In this document: piece by piece, positions 1 through 12,765 of the stretch
Position numbering within the stretch: position 1 is the stretch's first letter
Layout of the letters: each line of letters begins with the position of its first letter
From: Cardinalis cardinalis
Taxonomy: Eukaryota; Chordata; Aves; Passeriformes; Cardinalidae
Assembly: GCA_014549065.1 (NCBI GenBank)
Contig: JACDOX010000166.1
Location: forward strand, 1,105,424 to 1,169,423
DNA: 64,000 nucleotides
Direction: 5' to 3'
Translations under genes and position numbers: made by a program
Notes under the pieces: generated by a model
What the model was told of the DNA's origin: nothing
Databases searched by the model: none
What the model saw: the letters and a program-made list of their open reading frames with translations, nothing else

Positions 1-2997
1 TGAAGCAGGGCTGGAACGTGGGCTCTGAATTCCCTCAGTGACTGTTCCTCAGCAGCTGAGCTGCTGCTGTGGGAACTTTGGGAAGGGCTGGGGCTGCAGG
101 GCTGGGAAGGGTGGGGAGGGGAATGTGAATCCTCTGTCTCATCCTGTGCTGTGGGTGTGACCCCAGCCTCCCTCCCTGGNGTTAGCTGAGCACCTTGAGA
201 CCCCTTTGATGGAGCTGTGTGCTTGAAGCAGAGCCCAGAGCTGCACAGGAGGAGCTGCTGCTGCCAGGACTCAGCTCCTGAACGTGCTTGACCATTCCCT
301 GTCCCAACCAGACATGGATTAATCGTGTGTTAGTGCATGGGTGAGGGAGGGGCTCCCACCCCTGGCCCTTCCCTGCACCTGAGCCCCAGTGCTGTAAGCC
401 AGCAGTTCAGTCCTGCAGCTGGAGCATTCCTGANGGCTCTTGCACCACATCAAGGAGAGCGTTTCCAGGTTTGCCACAGTGTCTTTCTGGAGTGTTTCTG
501 AGTGTTAANTGACAGCTCAGTGAGTATTTACACAACGTGGGCATGAGTTCTCTGTAGTGAAACAAAGGATGCTGCGTGATGACAGGTAAACTTAATAAAA
601 GCTNCCTCAGAATTCCTCAGCAAGTATTTCTTTTTGCTTTGGGTGTTAAGAGTAAAATGTGGCTGGAGTCTAATTTCTAATAATGTTCTTTATATTTTTT
701 TCTGGGAGACAAAAGGGACAAAAGTGTATAGGCTCGAATAGAGGGACTGGTTAATTCTGTTAATAGGGTAAANAAGTATCTTTATGAGAGAGTGGAGATA
801 GTGTTTATGTCTTAATTCCTATGAAATTCCCATGAAAAATCAGTTTGTGTAAATAACTCCAAAAAACCTGCTGCTCCATTACAGTTATTGGCATTTCATG
901 TGATAACCAGCATGTCATTATTTCCTTAAGCCAGCTCTGGTAATTGAAACTCTTTCAAGGACAAATTCAATTGCTATTAACTTGGTTTTTCTCTATTTTT
1001 TTTAACTTGAGTAACTTTCTCTCTCTCCTGGATAATTAACATTAAGCCTAAATTGGTCCAAGAAGCTCTGGGTTAGATGTGGGCGGTGGTTTTTGGGGCC
1101 CCTGATGCAGCTGGTGGAGCAGAGGCTGCTCCTTGTCTTGGTTTTGTGGGTGCTTGGCCATGTGGGGAGCCAGAGGGGACCAGAGGTGGCTTTGTTTTGG
1201 TGGGATGTGATGGGCACGTCTTGGACGTGGCTGGGAGGAGGCTGAGGCCAAAGGTGGCCCTGACTTTCTGCCACTTNCAACTTTCCACCCTTAGAGATTC
1301 TGTGACTCTTTTCTCAAAGAGAAATTCTTGAAGCTGGGCGGGTTCTGGACTTTCCCACCCGGGGAGGATGAATGGGTTAAAGAAGTACTTTCCTCCCCTC
1401 CACTCACTTGTGAAATTTCATTCAGGTTTGACTAAGAGAAACCCTGAAAATTACCATTTCCCTTCTGATGTCAGCACGTGCTGGCACCCTGCCTGTGAGC
1501 AGGCAGCAGGAATGTTTGAAACCCTGGGCCCAGCCCCAGCTCCAGCTGCACCTCCAGGCTCTGGAACGGCTCTGCTGGGCAGGAGCAGGGCTGGGACAGG
1601 GGGCACAGGGCAGGGAGGGAGCTGCTCTGGAAATGGCCATGCTGCTTTGGGCTTCAGCCCTGAACTGGATCCTTCTGGTGAGGAGAGCGCGCGGTGTGGG
1701 CTCTGCTGCCTGGCAGGTCTCACTGTGGGCTCCTTGCCNGCGTTGTCTGTTTGGTGATGATGTTTTAGAGGCCTGGAGGTGAATTGATCCTCCTCCTCCA
1801 GAGCAGGACCAGCCCCACCTGAGCACAGACAGCAGAGCTGCCTCTGTCTCAGTGCTGTGCTGCCTGTTGCCCATTAGGGAAAATACTCCAGCTCGAATCA
1901 CGTTAATTGAGTGTCTCTTGTCCTGTCTCTCCNGGTGTGGAGAGCAGAGGCAAAAGTGCACACACAGTAACCTGCTCTTAAACCTGTGGCTTTGTGCCTG
2001 TTTCCTTGAGAGAAACTCTCTGCTTTTGTTGCAGACTGTCTCCCTTTGCTTCCAGGTTACTGTGGGAATTCTCTCGGAGGGGTTGGACTGTCCTGCTTTG
2101 CCACCTGAACTCTGCCAGGGTCCTGGGCTCNCTGCTCTCTGTGGGATCCTTCCTGGAGGCTTGTTTGGAGTTTTGTACTTCATAACCAAGGGTGGATTTA
2201 AAGTCCAAATGACTGTAGGACTATGCACCCTGTGCGAGTTTAGGAGGAGAGTCTGGTACTCATTAACTCTGTGTAAATAATTAAACCAGTGCCAGGCTCG
2301 AGGTGATCTCCCCTCAGCCCTGCTCCTTGTGAAAGGCTTTCAGCAAGAGTTCTTCCCTCTGTGCTGGAGATCCAGTGAAACGGTGGAAGTGCTGGAATTA
2401 GTTAAAACTTNATTTTCTTTTCTCTTTAAATTATCTTTGACTTTGGGGTTTGCATGGCTGATCAAGGAAAGGACTTCCCATTCAAGGCCAGTTTACTGAG
2501 TGTGATCACGTGTTCCAGAAACTGCCTTTATGTGCTGTGGCCNCACGTGTGTCTCTGTTCTGGGGAGTCCTGCAGCCCTGCCCCTCGGACTGCCTGGGGT
2601 ATTTTTTATTATAAAAAACCCCAAACTCATTTACGTTCTGTTCTGTGGGGCACTTGTGGTGATTGCAATGCTTTGAATCCCCTGTGAAGGTCCTGGGGCA
2701 GCTGCTGCATACAGCCAAGGTGAACATTAATTTTTTAAAAAAATTATATGTGGATAAATTGAACAGTGTTTTGAGAGGAGACACTTAAGTGTCAAAGTAT
2801 GTCAGGGTCTCTCAGGTTATTGTGGCAGACCAGCGAGGGTTGAAGGAGGAGTTTCCATGTTTTGGAAGCCTTTCCCTGGCTCTGCACCCTGCAGGTGGCA
2901 GAGGGGTGCTCTAAACCACTGCTCAGAATCCAGGTTAATGCCCTCACTGCTGGATCAGAATTTCTCTCTGGGCATGGGGTTACACCTAGAGCAGCTT

Positions 2998-3292
2998 TCA
3001 CAGGATCACAGCTTGGGAGGAACCTCTGGAGCTGTCCCAGCCCAAGCCCTGCCCAGGCAGGGTCACCAGGTGGCACCGGGACACGTCCAGGTGGCTCTGG
3101 GATGTCCCCACAGAAGGANACTCAGCCCTCCCTGGGCAGCTGTTCCAGGGCTCGGCCGCCCTCATGGAGAGAAGTTCTTCCTCACATTGAGGTGGAACTT
3201 GTGGTTTAGTTTATGGCCATTGCTCCTCATCCTGTTACTGTCCCCACTGAGCAGATACTGGCACCATCCTCTTTAGAATTTTCTCTGGTTNA
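2998..3292 (-). mobile_element. CR1-type LINE 3' fragment
   Basis: The text contains recognisable avian CR1 landmarks read on the opposite strand. One is a block on a few percent of Ns' worth of divergence reading like 'gagaagttcttcctcacatt', followed by gtggaactt and a 'tggccattgctcctcatcctg'-like stretch; a degenerate 'gatcacag' end lies on the left. The left edge corresponds to the element's 3' end, so it is inserted antisense to ARID1A. It is short, diverged and has no ORF, as usual for 5'-truncated CR1 copies. Confidence 0.75.
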
Positions 3293-3835
3293 TGGAAAGA
3301 TCACCTTGATGGAAGTGTGGTTTCCAGCAGCCTGTGGGCAGAATGTGGCTCCCTGGAACAGGGCACACTGCTGGGGAAGGGACTTTGGGCAGAATGTGAG
3401 AGTGTTGGCATCAAACCCACCTGACTCAGGTCATGCACTGCAGAAGCAAAAAGCCTGACTGGCTGCTGTGCAGGAGACACTGACAGACAGACCAATCCTA
3501 CCCCAAATTATCCTGTCTGCCTGGACTTGAAAGATGTTTCTGAGCCCCTTCCCTGTCCTTCCTGCTCGGTTCACGGGCCATGGTGGCGTTGCAAAAGCTG
3601 CTTTCCACGTTAATTGTGATTGATTACCTTGCAATCTGGGACAAGATTTCCTTTGAAAAGCTATATGCTGATTTGGTGTCAGGAATTAAAATCAGATGAA
3701 GTGATTAGTGTTGTATGAAACATCCCAGAGCAATTGAGGTCTCCTTGGTTTTCAGCTGTGTTCTGGCCCTTAACCCTTCCCTGGCCTCTCCTTGGAGCAA
3801 GGTGCTAAATCTGCAGCCACTGCTCAGGTGAATAA

Positions 3836-3912
3836 CTCAGCTGGGGTGCTGGGGACCCTGGGGTGGTGCTGGGGACCCTGGGGTGGTGCTGGGGACCCTG
3901 GGGTGGTGCTGG
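3836..3912. repeat. 20-bp tandem repeat (3-4 copies)
   Basis: The unit ggtgctggggaccctggggt is repeated about three and a half times nearly perfectly. It is a small G-rich minisatellite within ARID1A intron 1. Confidence 0.9.
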
Positions 3913-6900
3913 GCAGCCAGCAGAACCAGGTGCCATGTGCTGCTGAGCCCCAGAGCAGGGATTTCCAGGCTCTAGTGAGGACTCTGGGCACGCTGGTGCT
4001 GCTCCTGCAGAATGAGGGGCAGGAATTGAGGAGAGCTTTGTGTCTGATCACTCTGTAAGTGGCAATAAACTGTTCAGAGGTGTCACTGCTGTCAAGGTAC
4101 AGNGATGGCTCATCTTCCTTTCCTCATACGAGTTGCCTTACAGTTTCTTGTTATACCTGTTCCTGGAACCAGTGGAGACTTTGCAGCGTTGGCTGTTCCT
4201 CCTGCCCCCATGGCATTGGCACGGTTGGGAATTCCTGTATCCTCTCCCCAGCTGCCAGCACACGCTCCTCTTAACTCGCTAAGCAACTCCCCACGTTGTT
4301 CATTCTGCCTGGAAAGAAATCTGTTTTTTAATGGATGGAAATGAAATAAAAGCCCAAGAACAGAAGCGNGCATGGGGCAACAGAACTAGGCTTCAAAAAT
4401 TACTGTAAGCAAGGCCTGGTGGGCTTTAAAAAAAAAATAAATTGGTATTTTTAAGTAACAAGGACCTTGTGTCACTCAGGATGTGTCTGTAGTGAACCTG
4501 GATCACAGCAGCCTTGGCTTGGTGAAGGCTCCAGGAGTGTCTTCCCTGCTGTCTGGAGCTGCCTTGGCTGCAGCTCCAAGTTTCTTGCCCACGTAGGCTT
4601 TCCATCTCCCCCAGCCTCCTCTTCCCCAGCAGCCCTGCTTAGCTGGATTCAAATAGCTCGTTTGGGTGTAAATACTGGAGATTGGTTGTGGCTTTGCTGT
4701 AAAGTTACAGAGCCCATCCTCAGTAAATGCAGATGGTAACTTGTCATTACTGCAATTTTAAATATTTTTGGGTCTGTGGAACTGAAGTGGAGGCTTGAAG
4801 GTTGAATTTTAAGGCTAAAATAAGAGAAGGCTCAATAAAATCCACAAAAATAGCCCCCGGATTTGTCAGCTGCTGTAATGACAGGGGAAATAATGTAACT
4901 TTTCTGTTTCCTATTAGCNAAACAAAGCTTTGCTACCTTGTTTGGGGTTGGATACAAAACGCAGCGGGGTCAGGAGTGATGGGAGGGGGTTTGGGGTTTA
5001 CTGAGTCACTTCCTAACCAGGGGGACCGTGGGGTCGGTGGTGCGGTGTGTGGTGGCAGCTCCTGTACCCCAGGGGTGTTTGAGGGNCTCTTGGGGTAATC
5101 AGTGGTGCTTATCTGGCTGGGCTAGGGCTGTGAGAGCAGCCTGGCCCCGTCACCACATCCCAAGGCTGGGGTGGCCCATGTCGCCCCATCCCAGGCCCGG
5201 CGTGGTCTCCACTGTGGAGCTGTGAGCGGTGAGAGTGTGCTGGAGCACGGGGGGTTGTGTTGGCACAAACTGGGAGAGCCTGTCTTCCACAGATTCATCC
5301 CCAGCCTCAGACTTCTTGGATGATTTTGATCTTCCATAATGCACTTTTGAATGAGTTCAGCCNCTCTGCAGGAGCAGGGGAGAGGCTGAGCCGTGGCTTG
5401 GAGCAGCTGCAGGCCCTGACACGCAGCTCCNGTGGAAGCTGTGGATAAGATGGAGCTCTGGGATGAGGCACCTNCAGGAGCTGCAGCTCTCCANGGATCA
5501 GGGTGTCTGTGTCCTCCTCCCNCGAGGTGCTGAGCGTGGTGGGAGAGGTGGGGCTGTGGGGGCCTGGGGTTGTTCAGAGCCCTGAGCTGATCCCAGAGGC
5601 TCCCCAGGAATGCCCATCCNGGCGTGGGAAGGGGTCATGGGAGTCTGCTTGTCCAGTTCAGTCTGTTCAGCCACTGTTTATTCTGGTGTAAAATGAGATG
5701 AATTTGCAAAGTGATGAGATATTCAAATACAGATGGAGCTTTCAGACACACGAGTGGGTAGAAACCTGTGCTGCTGCATTTTACAGATGAAGATTTACCA
5801 GGAAAGTGTTCTTAGAAAGGAACCCAGGAGGCTGTGCTGGAGGTGTCTTACCAACTCCAGAGCATGCACCAGCACCCTCAGATTTCTGTNTAGAAAAGGC
5901 TTTTAATGAATTGATAAAACTGCCTTTGTTCTAGAAGGCAAACTGCGGTGAGCCCTTGCGTTGGCTCTTCCTTCAGACCTCCAGTTTTGGGAAACATCCC
6001 TCGTGTTCAGTAGCAAAAGACATCTGCCCATGAGATCAGCAGGGCTTGTTTTAAAGGAAGCAGGGGTTACAGGGAATTAGCTGGATGACTGAAGTCTGCC
6101 ACAGGTTGCAGTGTCTGAATGTATTTACGGGGCATCTGGAGCCCTTGCAGGTTTTCAGCGCTGTTTGGAGCGAATATTTTGGGACTCCCTCGCTGGTGAT
6201 GGGGAACAGCTGCTCTCGTGCTCCTTGGAGTGAGATCACTGAAGCAGTGGTGACACTGAGTGTAATTCTGCTCTTCCAGCCTAGCCCTTCCTCCTCCTGC
6301 CTTTTTTATGGCTTGCTCTTGGCCCGGTCCCACTGCTGTGGTACAGCAGGAGCTCCTTCCAGCCGGGCTGGAGCGGCCGCGCTGCAAGGAGACGTTCGAG
6401 AGTCTTTCTGTTGACTTGCCTCCAGTTCGTTAGAGCAGAAGTAGGAGGTTGGCTAAACTTAAAGCCTGATTTAATATTCAGGAAGGAAGTTTCTTTCCAT
6501 CTTAAAAGGAGCAGCACCTNATTACAAGGATCACATGTTCCTTGGGATCATCTCCCATGGAGCTCAGGCGCAGTTTTCTTTACATCTTGGTGTTGCTTGG
6601 ATTTTTGGGTGGAGTCAGCAGTGGCGCTTGGGGAATCCTGGGGTGAGTTGCTTGAATAATGTGCTTGTAAAGTGAATTGAAGCCTGGCAGTGAGGGATAG
6701 GTAGCTTGTTACTTAATTCTCTGGATAGAAGGAAATTGTATTTTAAATGTGAGGTGAAACTATAAATTGTGTGGGGATCACACAGTCTGAATAACAAACT
6801 GCATCATCTGACCCCAGCTGCCTGGGAAATGCCTGAAATTTTCACTGGTCATCAGCTATTGCACAGTAATCATAATCTTTTGTTAATTTTGACTGCTGTT

Positions 6901-9639
6901 ANATCAGTAAATGGTGTTTGTCAGAATGACCTGCCATGGTGTAAGTAATTGAGGTGGAGGGACAGGGAATGAGTCCTCTGGTTGTTGTTAATTTTCAGGT
7001 GGTGGGGGATCCCTTGTGCTGCTCCCATGGGGATGTGCTCTGAGCCTGCAGACAGGAGAGGTGTCCCTGAGGAACCATCGTGGTGCTTGTGGCAGACTTG
7101 GCACCTTCCCACCCTCCAGTTTTTGATAAAATAAAAAATAACACAACTCTGATGGTACTTGGGCATGGACACTGTGCTGCTGTCGGGTTGTTCCCAGNGA
7201 GGCTTTGAGAGGTGACTCTCCTTTCACTTCCCCCCACATCACCTTCTGCTGATGGACTTCTTTCAGGAANGAGACGTTCCATAATGATACATCCTGTAAT
7301 CAAAACTCTGGTCAGTTTTAATCAATTAGAAGAGTCTTAGTAAGAGCTGTGCTTTGGAAAGTCCTCTGAGATGTGTGGACTGGGCTCTTGCTGAGAAACG
7401 TTAATGGATAATTACTGGATTGTGTTTAGCAGGGAGATACAGGTCACAGGATNGCTGCTGGGAAAAACTCACTCATCTTCCTTCCACTGGTGCAACTCAG
7501 GATCTGGATTTACAGCAGATCTCCCCCAAAAAAATGGTGTAAAAAATGATCCAGGAGGGGTTAAACATTGAGCAGGGCAGATTTGAGGTTTGCAGGAGCT
7601 CCAGATAGAAGCAGGAGGCTGAAGTACTGCAGCAAGGGTCCTGTTCTCCTGTTTTGGTGTCGTGAGCTTCTTCTGAGGTNGGGGTGTTAGCGGAGGTTTA
7701 GAGGAATAGAAAATGTCTGGGGTCAAACTCTGACCTACTGGGAAAAGTCAGAAGAAAAACCAGGCTCTTGCTGGTTGCAGAACTGAAACTNTGGAGCAGA
7801 GGTCGTTTGTTTTGACTGCCAAACTTTCATCTACATTGGCCATTGATAATGAGATGATGATACATCACCTCCTGGTTGTGTGTCCAAATCCAAGTTAGAT
7901 TCTGGGATTTGTGGGGGCGAGGGAGGCGTTTTATTTTTCTGTAGCCTATGTAAAAATGGATTTGTCCTGCACGTTTCCAAGGGATGAGCATTTGTAACCC
8001 TGCACTGTATTCCAGAAGTCAGGTTTTGGCACTCCAGGCTTATGGGTGTGAGTCTGAGCATCCCANCTGCTTCCTGAAGGGAGTGGGGTTNCCAAAGGGA
8101 TGGGGCTGCCCTGGGGGAAGGCAAGGAGAGTCCCCAGGGGGAGCTGAGCACGGCCAGCNCAGGCTTGGGGTCTGCCCTGTGTGTGCTGAGGGACTGAAGG
8201 AAGTTGCTGGATTTCTCAAGTTTAAAAAGGGAGGGGAAAAGCAAAAAAGGAACTGTGNATTTCTGTCATGATATTCTTGGAGAAACAGGCTCCTTGTTGA
8301 AACTGTCCCAGTGAGGTGGTGGGTACACCTCATGGAGTGTTTATTACCATGGGTTTTCTAGGTGTTTTCTTTTGGNGGCATCTTCACGTCCTGCTGGAGG
8401 ACCTTTATTTTGGCTTCAGCTTCCCCTGAGCCTCTTCTGTCCACCTTTAAAAGCAGACCTCCATGGGAAGAGAGGCATCGGAGCATGACCCAAGCTATAA
8501 AAGGCAGCGAGTTCAGGCCAGGGTGTTGACCTCAGCACAGCCAGTTGCACCTTAAATAGAGCAGATGAAAGACTTCCCCACTGCAAGGTGAGCNGTGTTT
8601 GCTCCCGAATGAGGACGGTTGTTGGTTTGTGATCATTCCTCTGGTTGTGGAGGAGTTGGAGTCACCTTTGGGGGGGATTTTGGAAGGCACAGATGGGTGT
8701 GAGACTGTCTGATGTGCAAACACGAGTGACCAGCTCAAGCTGGGGCTTGCTGGAGCCTCCTGTGTTGCCCCTAGGGTGCTGTTGTGTCCCTGTCCCCGTC
8801 AGTCCTGTTTTGGTGATGCTGTGGATCAGCTGTAGTTGTGTTGTCGCAGGAGAGGAGCTGCTGCTCTCAGCTGTGGAATCACCANAGCCTGCCTGGTTTT
8901 GGTGGATGCCCAGGGCTCGGTGCCAGCTCTGGGCAATGCCTCCCTGTTGTTCGTGAGCCCTGTGCTTTGTGAGCTGGCANCATCACACGGGAAATGGGGT
9001 TTGTGTTGCTCAGGCCTCGGTGCTGGAACTGTCACAGTGCCCTTGGATTGTGGAAAGGGGCAGGGGTTGGAGGGTTTAGGACGAGGGTTTAAAGGTGGGA
9101 GGTCAAATCCCTCATCCCTCTTCTCCAAGACCCACTTGCTTCAGTGCAGTGAGATGCCCTGGGGAGGTGAGCAGTTTGTCCCTGAGCCTGGGGGTGTGTT
9201 CCCCATCGCTGGTGCTGCTCAGCATCGGCTCAGCCTGGCCACTTCCACCTCGCCCCGGTGACCCCTCTCTGGCCAAGCTGGGGTGGCCAGGGAGCAGCTG
9301 GCACCTCCCTGTGGGTTCTGCAGGCTCCTCTTTGTACCAGTGTTGAGCAGGCAGACAATGGCTGGTGCTGCCGGGGTCCTCCCCATCTGTTCCTGGCCCT
9401 TTCTGGGATTCCCGGCGCGGGTCCAAGGCCTCGCAGGCAGCGCTCGGTGGCCGGGGATTCCGAGCTCAACCTTCCTGGCAGCAGTGGCGTGGCTTTGCTT
9501 TTATGCAGATTAGCCATGTGCTTCTCACTTGAAGGCGTTGCACAGGAAAAGACGTTTCCTGTGTTTGGTTCTGGGTGGGCGGCTCCGGCTCGGGGCTGAG
9601 CTGGGCTTGGGAGAGGGATTACGGAGAGCGGCCCCCCCG

Positions 9640-11400
9640 TCCCCTCCACCTCCAGCTACGTCACCACAACACAACCACACGCGCTCATACTGTTGGTGTC
9701 ATTCATTCAGTGCCAAGATTGCTTTAAAAAATTCCCTTGGCCCCAGTTCAAACAGGAGTACAGCTGGGATGTGTTAGATTTTAGGCAGTCTGCCCTCAAT
9801 TTGAGATGAGTTATAAATAGCAGTGCCGACTTCCTTAACTACCACTCTCCGAGGTAAAATGCAGGTTAATGACTGTGGGAATCAATTAGGGCTTCTCTCG
9901 GTTAAACAGCCAGGAATGCTTTTTATTATTTTTTTATCACAAATAACGGACTACAAAGCTGGTCAGGAAAAGATTTCAAAGCCAAGGTGGGAGCTGAGGG
10001 CTTTTCTCTCATTTTTTCAGCCTTCTTATTTTTTTGAGGGGGTCAGGGAGGGCAGCTGAAGAAACCAGTTGTGGCCAACACCCATGTTTGCCAATAATTG
10101 AATGATGCTGATTTGAAACTGGAGAGTTCAGTAAATCACTCTCCTTCTTTTCCTTCCTCTGGCTCAATAAAATACAGATATGTAATAAGCTAATGGGGAA
10201 AGTCATAATTCCATTTTTCTGTACAGCTGTGGAGAGTTTGGCTCTTGCTTCCGAAGTGGGATTTGCCTCTTCCCTTTACTCACTTTCCTGACAGGACCAA
10301 TAGCATGTCCTCTCCAATGTAACCAAGCTATTCATTCAAGAGGCCCAATTTCTCTTCCACTGGACAAAATCTGAAAGGAATTGTACATGGAATCCTCTTG
10401 TCTGCCTCAAGGTTTTTTTGTTTCTTAGGGAAAACCCTGGTGTTGTTTGGAAGAAGAGCTGGTTTCAGTGCACTGCCTCATTATAGGGGCCTGACGCCCT
10501 TCACATCACACAGAGTGATTTGAAGAGCTTTTGAACTCGGCAATTTCAAGCTCGCTCTGGGCTTGCTCTTAAAAACTCTTGGTCTAGAAATATCTTCAAT
10601 TACCCCAAAAGCTCCGCAGTTTCTCTAGAGCATTGGCTTCTGGTCACTCTTTACTCACCAAACCACACAGCTTTGTTTTTGGGAGTTTGACTGGTGGCAG
10701 GATGATGTTTTGTGAGTTTTGGTACTTACTGGTGTTGCACAACAGCAGAGNTAGTGGGATTGAGGGAGAATAGAAGCAATTTCTATGAATGCAGGGAGGT
10801 GTAAGCAGGGGGTCTGGACTTCAGTGATCAAGGAGCAACACTTTCTCTCAATTATGTCTCTCTGTGGCAGGGCCTTTGCTTTTGAAGTGTAATCACAGTA
10901 ATCTACTCCTGTGGTTTCCTATTGAAAGGATTCCCCATGTATCAGCCCAGAGAAGAATTTCCAGCCTTTTGCAGTCAGGGTTTGGTATTTCCCTATTTAC
11001 CCTGCCCATCTCTGTGACACGGCTGTGCAGAGGAGCTGTGCAGCCTCTGCTGCTCGCAGCGCCCACACAGCCCCTGGATCAATCCCTGCATTCCAGCTTG
11101 CTCCTTTTCTTGCGGCGCATTGGGTTAAACTCCCCAAAAGGGTTTTGGGGCAGCAGGTTCCTGATGGCTGACACTTTGAGCCAGAGCAGCAATACCAGGT
11201 CCAGAGCAGTTAAAGCCCCATGTGTGGGATATTCTGAATTAATGGGATATTTTGAAGGAAGAAACAACACATGGCAGCATCTGAGATGCACAGGGCAACC
11301 CTGGGGAGCACGAATTAGCCTTGCTGTGAGTCAGGAGTGTGTGTATGAAATAGTTCCTTCATTAGGGATTAATTGGCATTTCCATTCCTCCTGGTGATAG
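9640..11400. other. Candidate conserved noncoding region in ARID1A intron 1
   Basis: This stretch is AT-richer and less TG/CA-decayed than its surroundings. It lacks recognisable repeats and contains many homeobox/TEAD-like short words such as cattcattcag and ttaatga. It has no credible coding exon. That it is an enhancer is only an inference from composition and location in a long first intron of a developmental regulator. Confidence 0.25.
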
Positions 11401-11574
11401 AATTTTATCCGTAAGGCTGCAGTCTAGATGCTCTTGGTGTTTGTTTTTAGCCCCCTCTGNGTGCTGGGGCCTGGTGGAAGGGTGGCAGCTTGAGGCACGT
11501 CGTGTCCTCCTACGCTGAGCAGCCAAGGTGACGGCTTGGTCACATCCTGGAAAGATGTTTGGGGTTTGTGTTCT

Positions 11575-11602
11575 GGGTTTTTTCTTTTCTCTCTCTCTTT
11601 CT

Positions 11603-11649
<47 letters not shown>
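11575..11649. repeat. Pyrimidine tract ending in a 44-nt poly-T run
   Basis: A CT-rich tract of about 30 nt leads into an uninterrupted run of 44 T (11606-11649). There is no adjacent SINE body, so I read it as a simple repeat, not a retroposon tail. Length is likely unreliable in the assembly. Confidence 0.9.
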
Positions 11650-11652
<3 letters not shown>

Positions 11653-12529
11653 GGCTGCATAAACAGTTGCAAATGTCTCTTGGAAGTTTTTTAGTAGTTG
11701 TCATGCTTCCTGTCGGAGTCATGGAAAAGTGAATCTTCACCTTGTTTTCTCCTCCCTGAAGAGATGGTTGGTCTTGTGGGTGACCACAGACAAGCCAATC
11801 AGTGCAGGGGTGGCAGCATGTGGTGTGAGTATATTTAGGGGGAAAAAAAAGTTTAAAAAACCCGAAAAAGCATGTATTTGAGAAGCTGCCCTNGGTAGAG
11901 GGCTGCAAAGGTGAGTTACGACCAGGAGGAAGCACGCAGCAAATGGAAAAGATGTTGAAATATTTAGTCAGTAACCCCGAAGTTGCACTTCGTCAGGTGG
12001 AAGGAAGGATGTGAGTGCTTGGGGGTGGTGAGAGCAGGCTGAAGTCAAAAGCCAGGGGCTAGGAAAGCTCCTGGTGGCCCCGTTTTTACATACCAAAGGA
12101 GATCATGNGGGCAGGGCGAAGATGTCAGTAATGCAAGGGGATACCTACAAGGCAAGACTTGGGAAGCACCAGGGACAATTGCTGAGAAGATGTAAACACA
12201 ATTTGCATCTTTTAAGGTGTATGGGAGCTCCACATGGGTGCTCCATTCAGGACTGAGGCCCTGCAGCTCTGAGGGCTCCACCAGAGCCTTCAAAGATCTC
12301 TTTTTTTCTGCCCCCATGAATGGAAGCTCCTTTTCCCAGCTGGCACAGACCCTGTGTGGGTGCCTGGCATTCCCAGGGCAGGGACCTGGGGCTGCCTTGG
12401 GGGCTGCAGCCTCTGCCCTTGTCCCTCCCCATCTGCAAGAGCTTGGACATAAAACATAGAATAAAACTTGTTCAGGGCTGGTTTGGTGTCAGTATGGACA
12501 AGAATGGGAACAGCCAGCACAGCTGAGCG

Positions 12530-12765
12530 TGGGAGGGCATCCAAAATCTGCCTCTGCAGGGCCCTGCACTGGCTGGGGGCAGCTTCCACAGGGTGGCCAA
12601 GGCTTTCCCGAGCCTGCCAGAGCTCCAGGAGCAGTGGGACACGCTCTCAGGCACAGGATGTCACTCTGGGGTGTCCTGTGCAGGGCTCAGTTGGATCCTT
12701 TGGGTCCTTTCCAACTTGGCAGAGTCCATGGGTGCCCTGAGCTGGGGCAGCACAGAGCACCTGGG
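12530..12765 (+). mobile_element. CR1-type LINE fragment
   Basis: The sequence resembles the CR1 reverse-transcriptase-distal region in sense orientation. It has a gccctgcactggctgg block, a gtcactctggggtgtcctgt block, and a terminal 'ttggatcctttgggtccttt' followed by ccaactt. This final phrase is the usual avian CR1 lead-in to the 3' end. The element is truncated and diverged. Confidence 0.6.

Noticed and set aside
11575..11649. Poly-T run as the tail of a retroposed gene or SINE
   Set aside because: No processed-gene or SINE body lies next to it, and it grades into a CT simple repeat.
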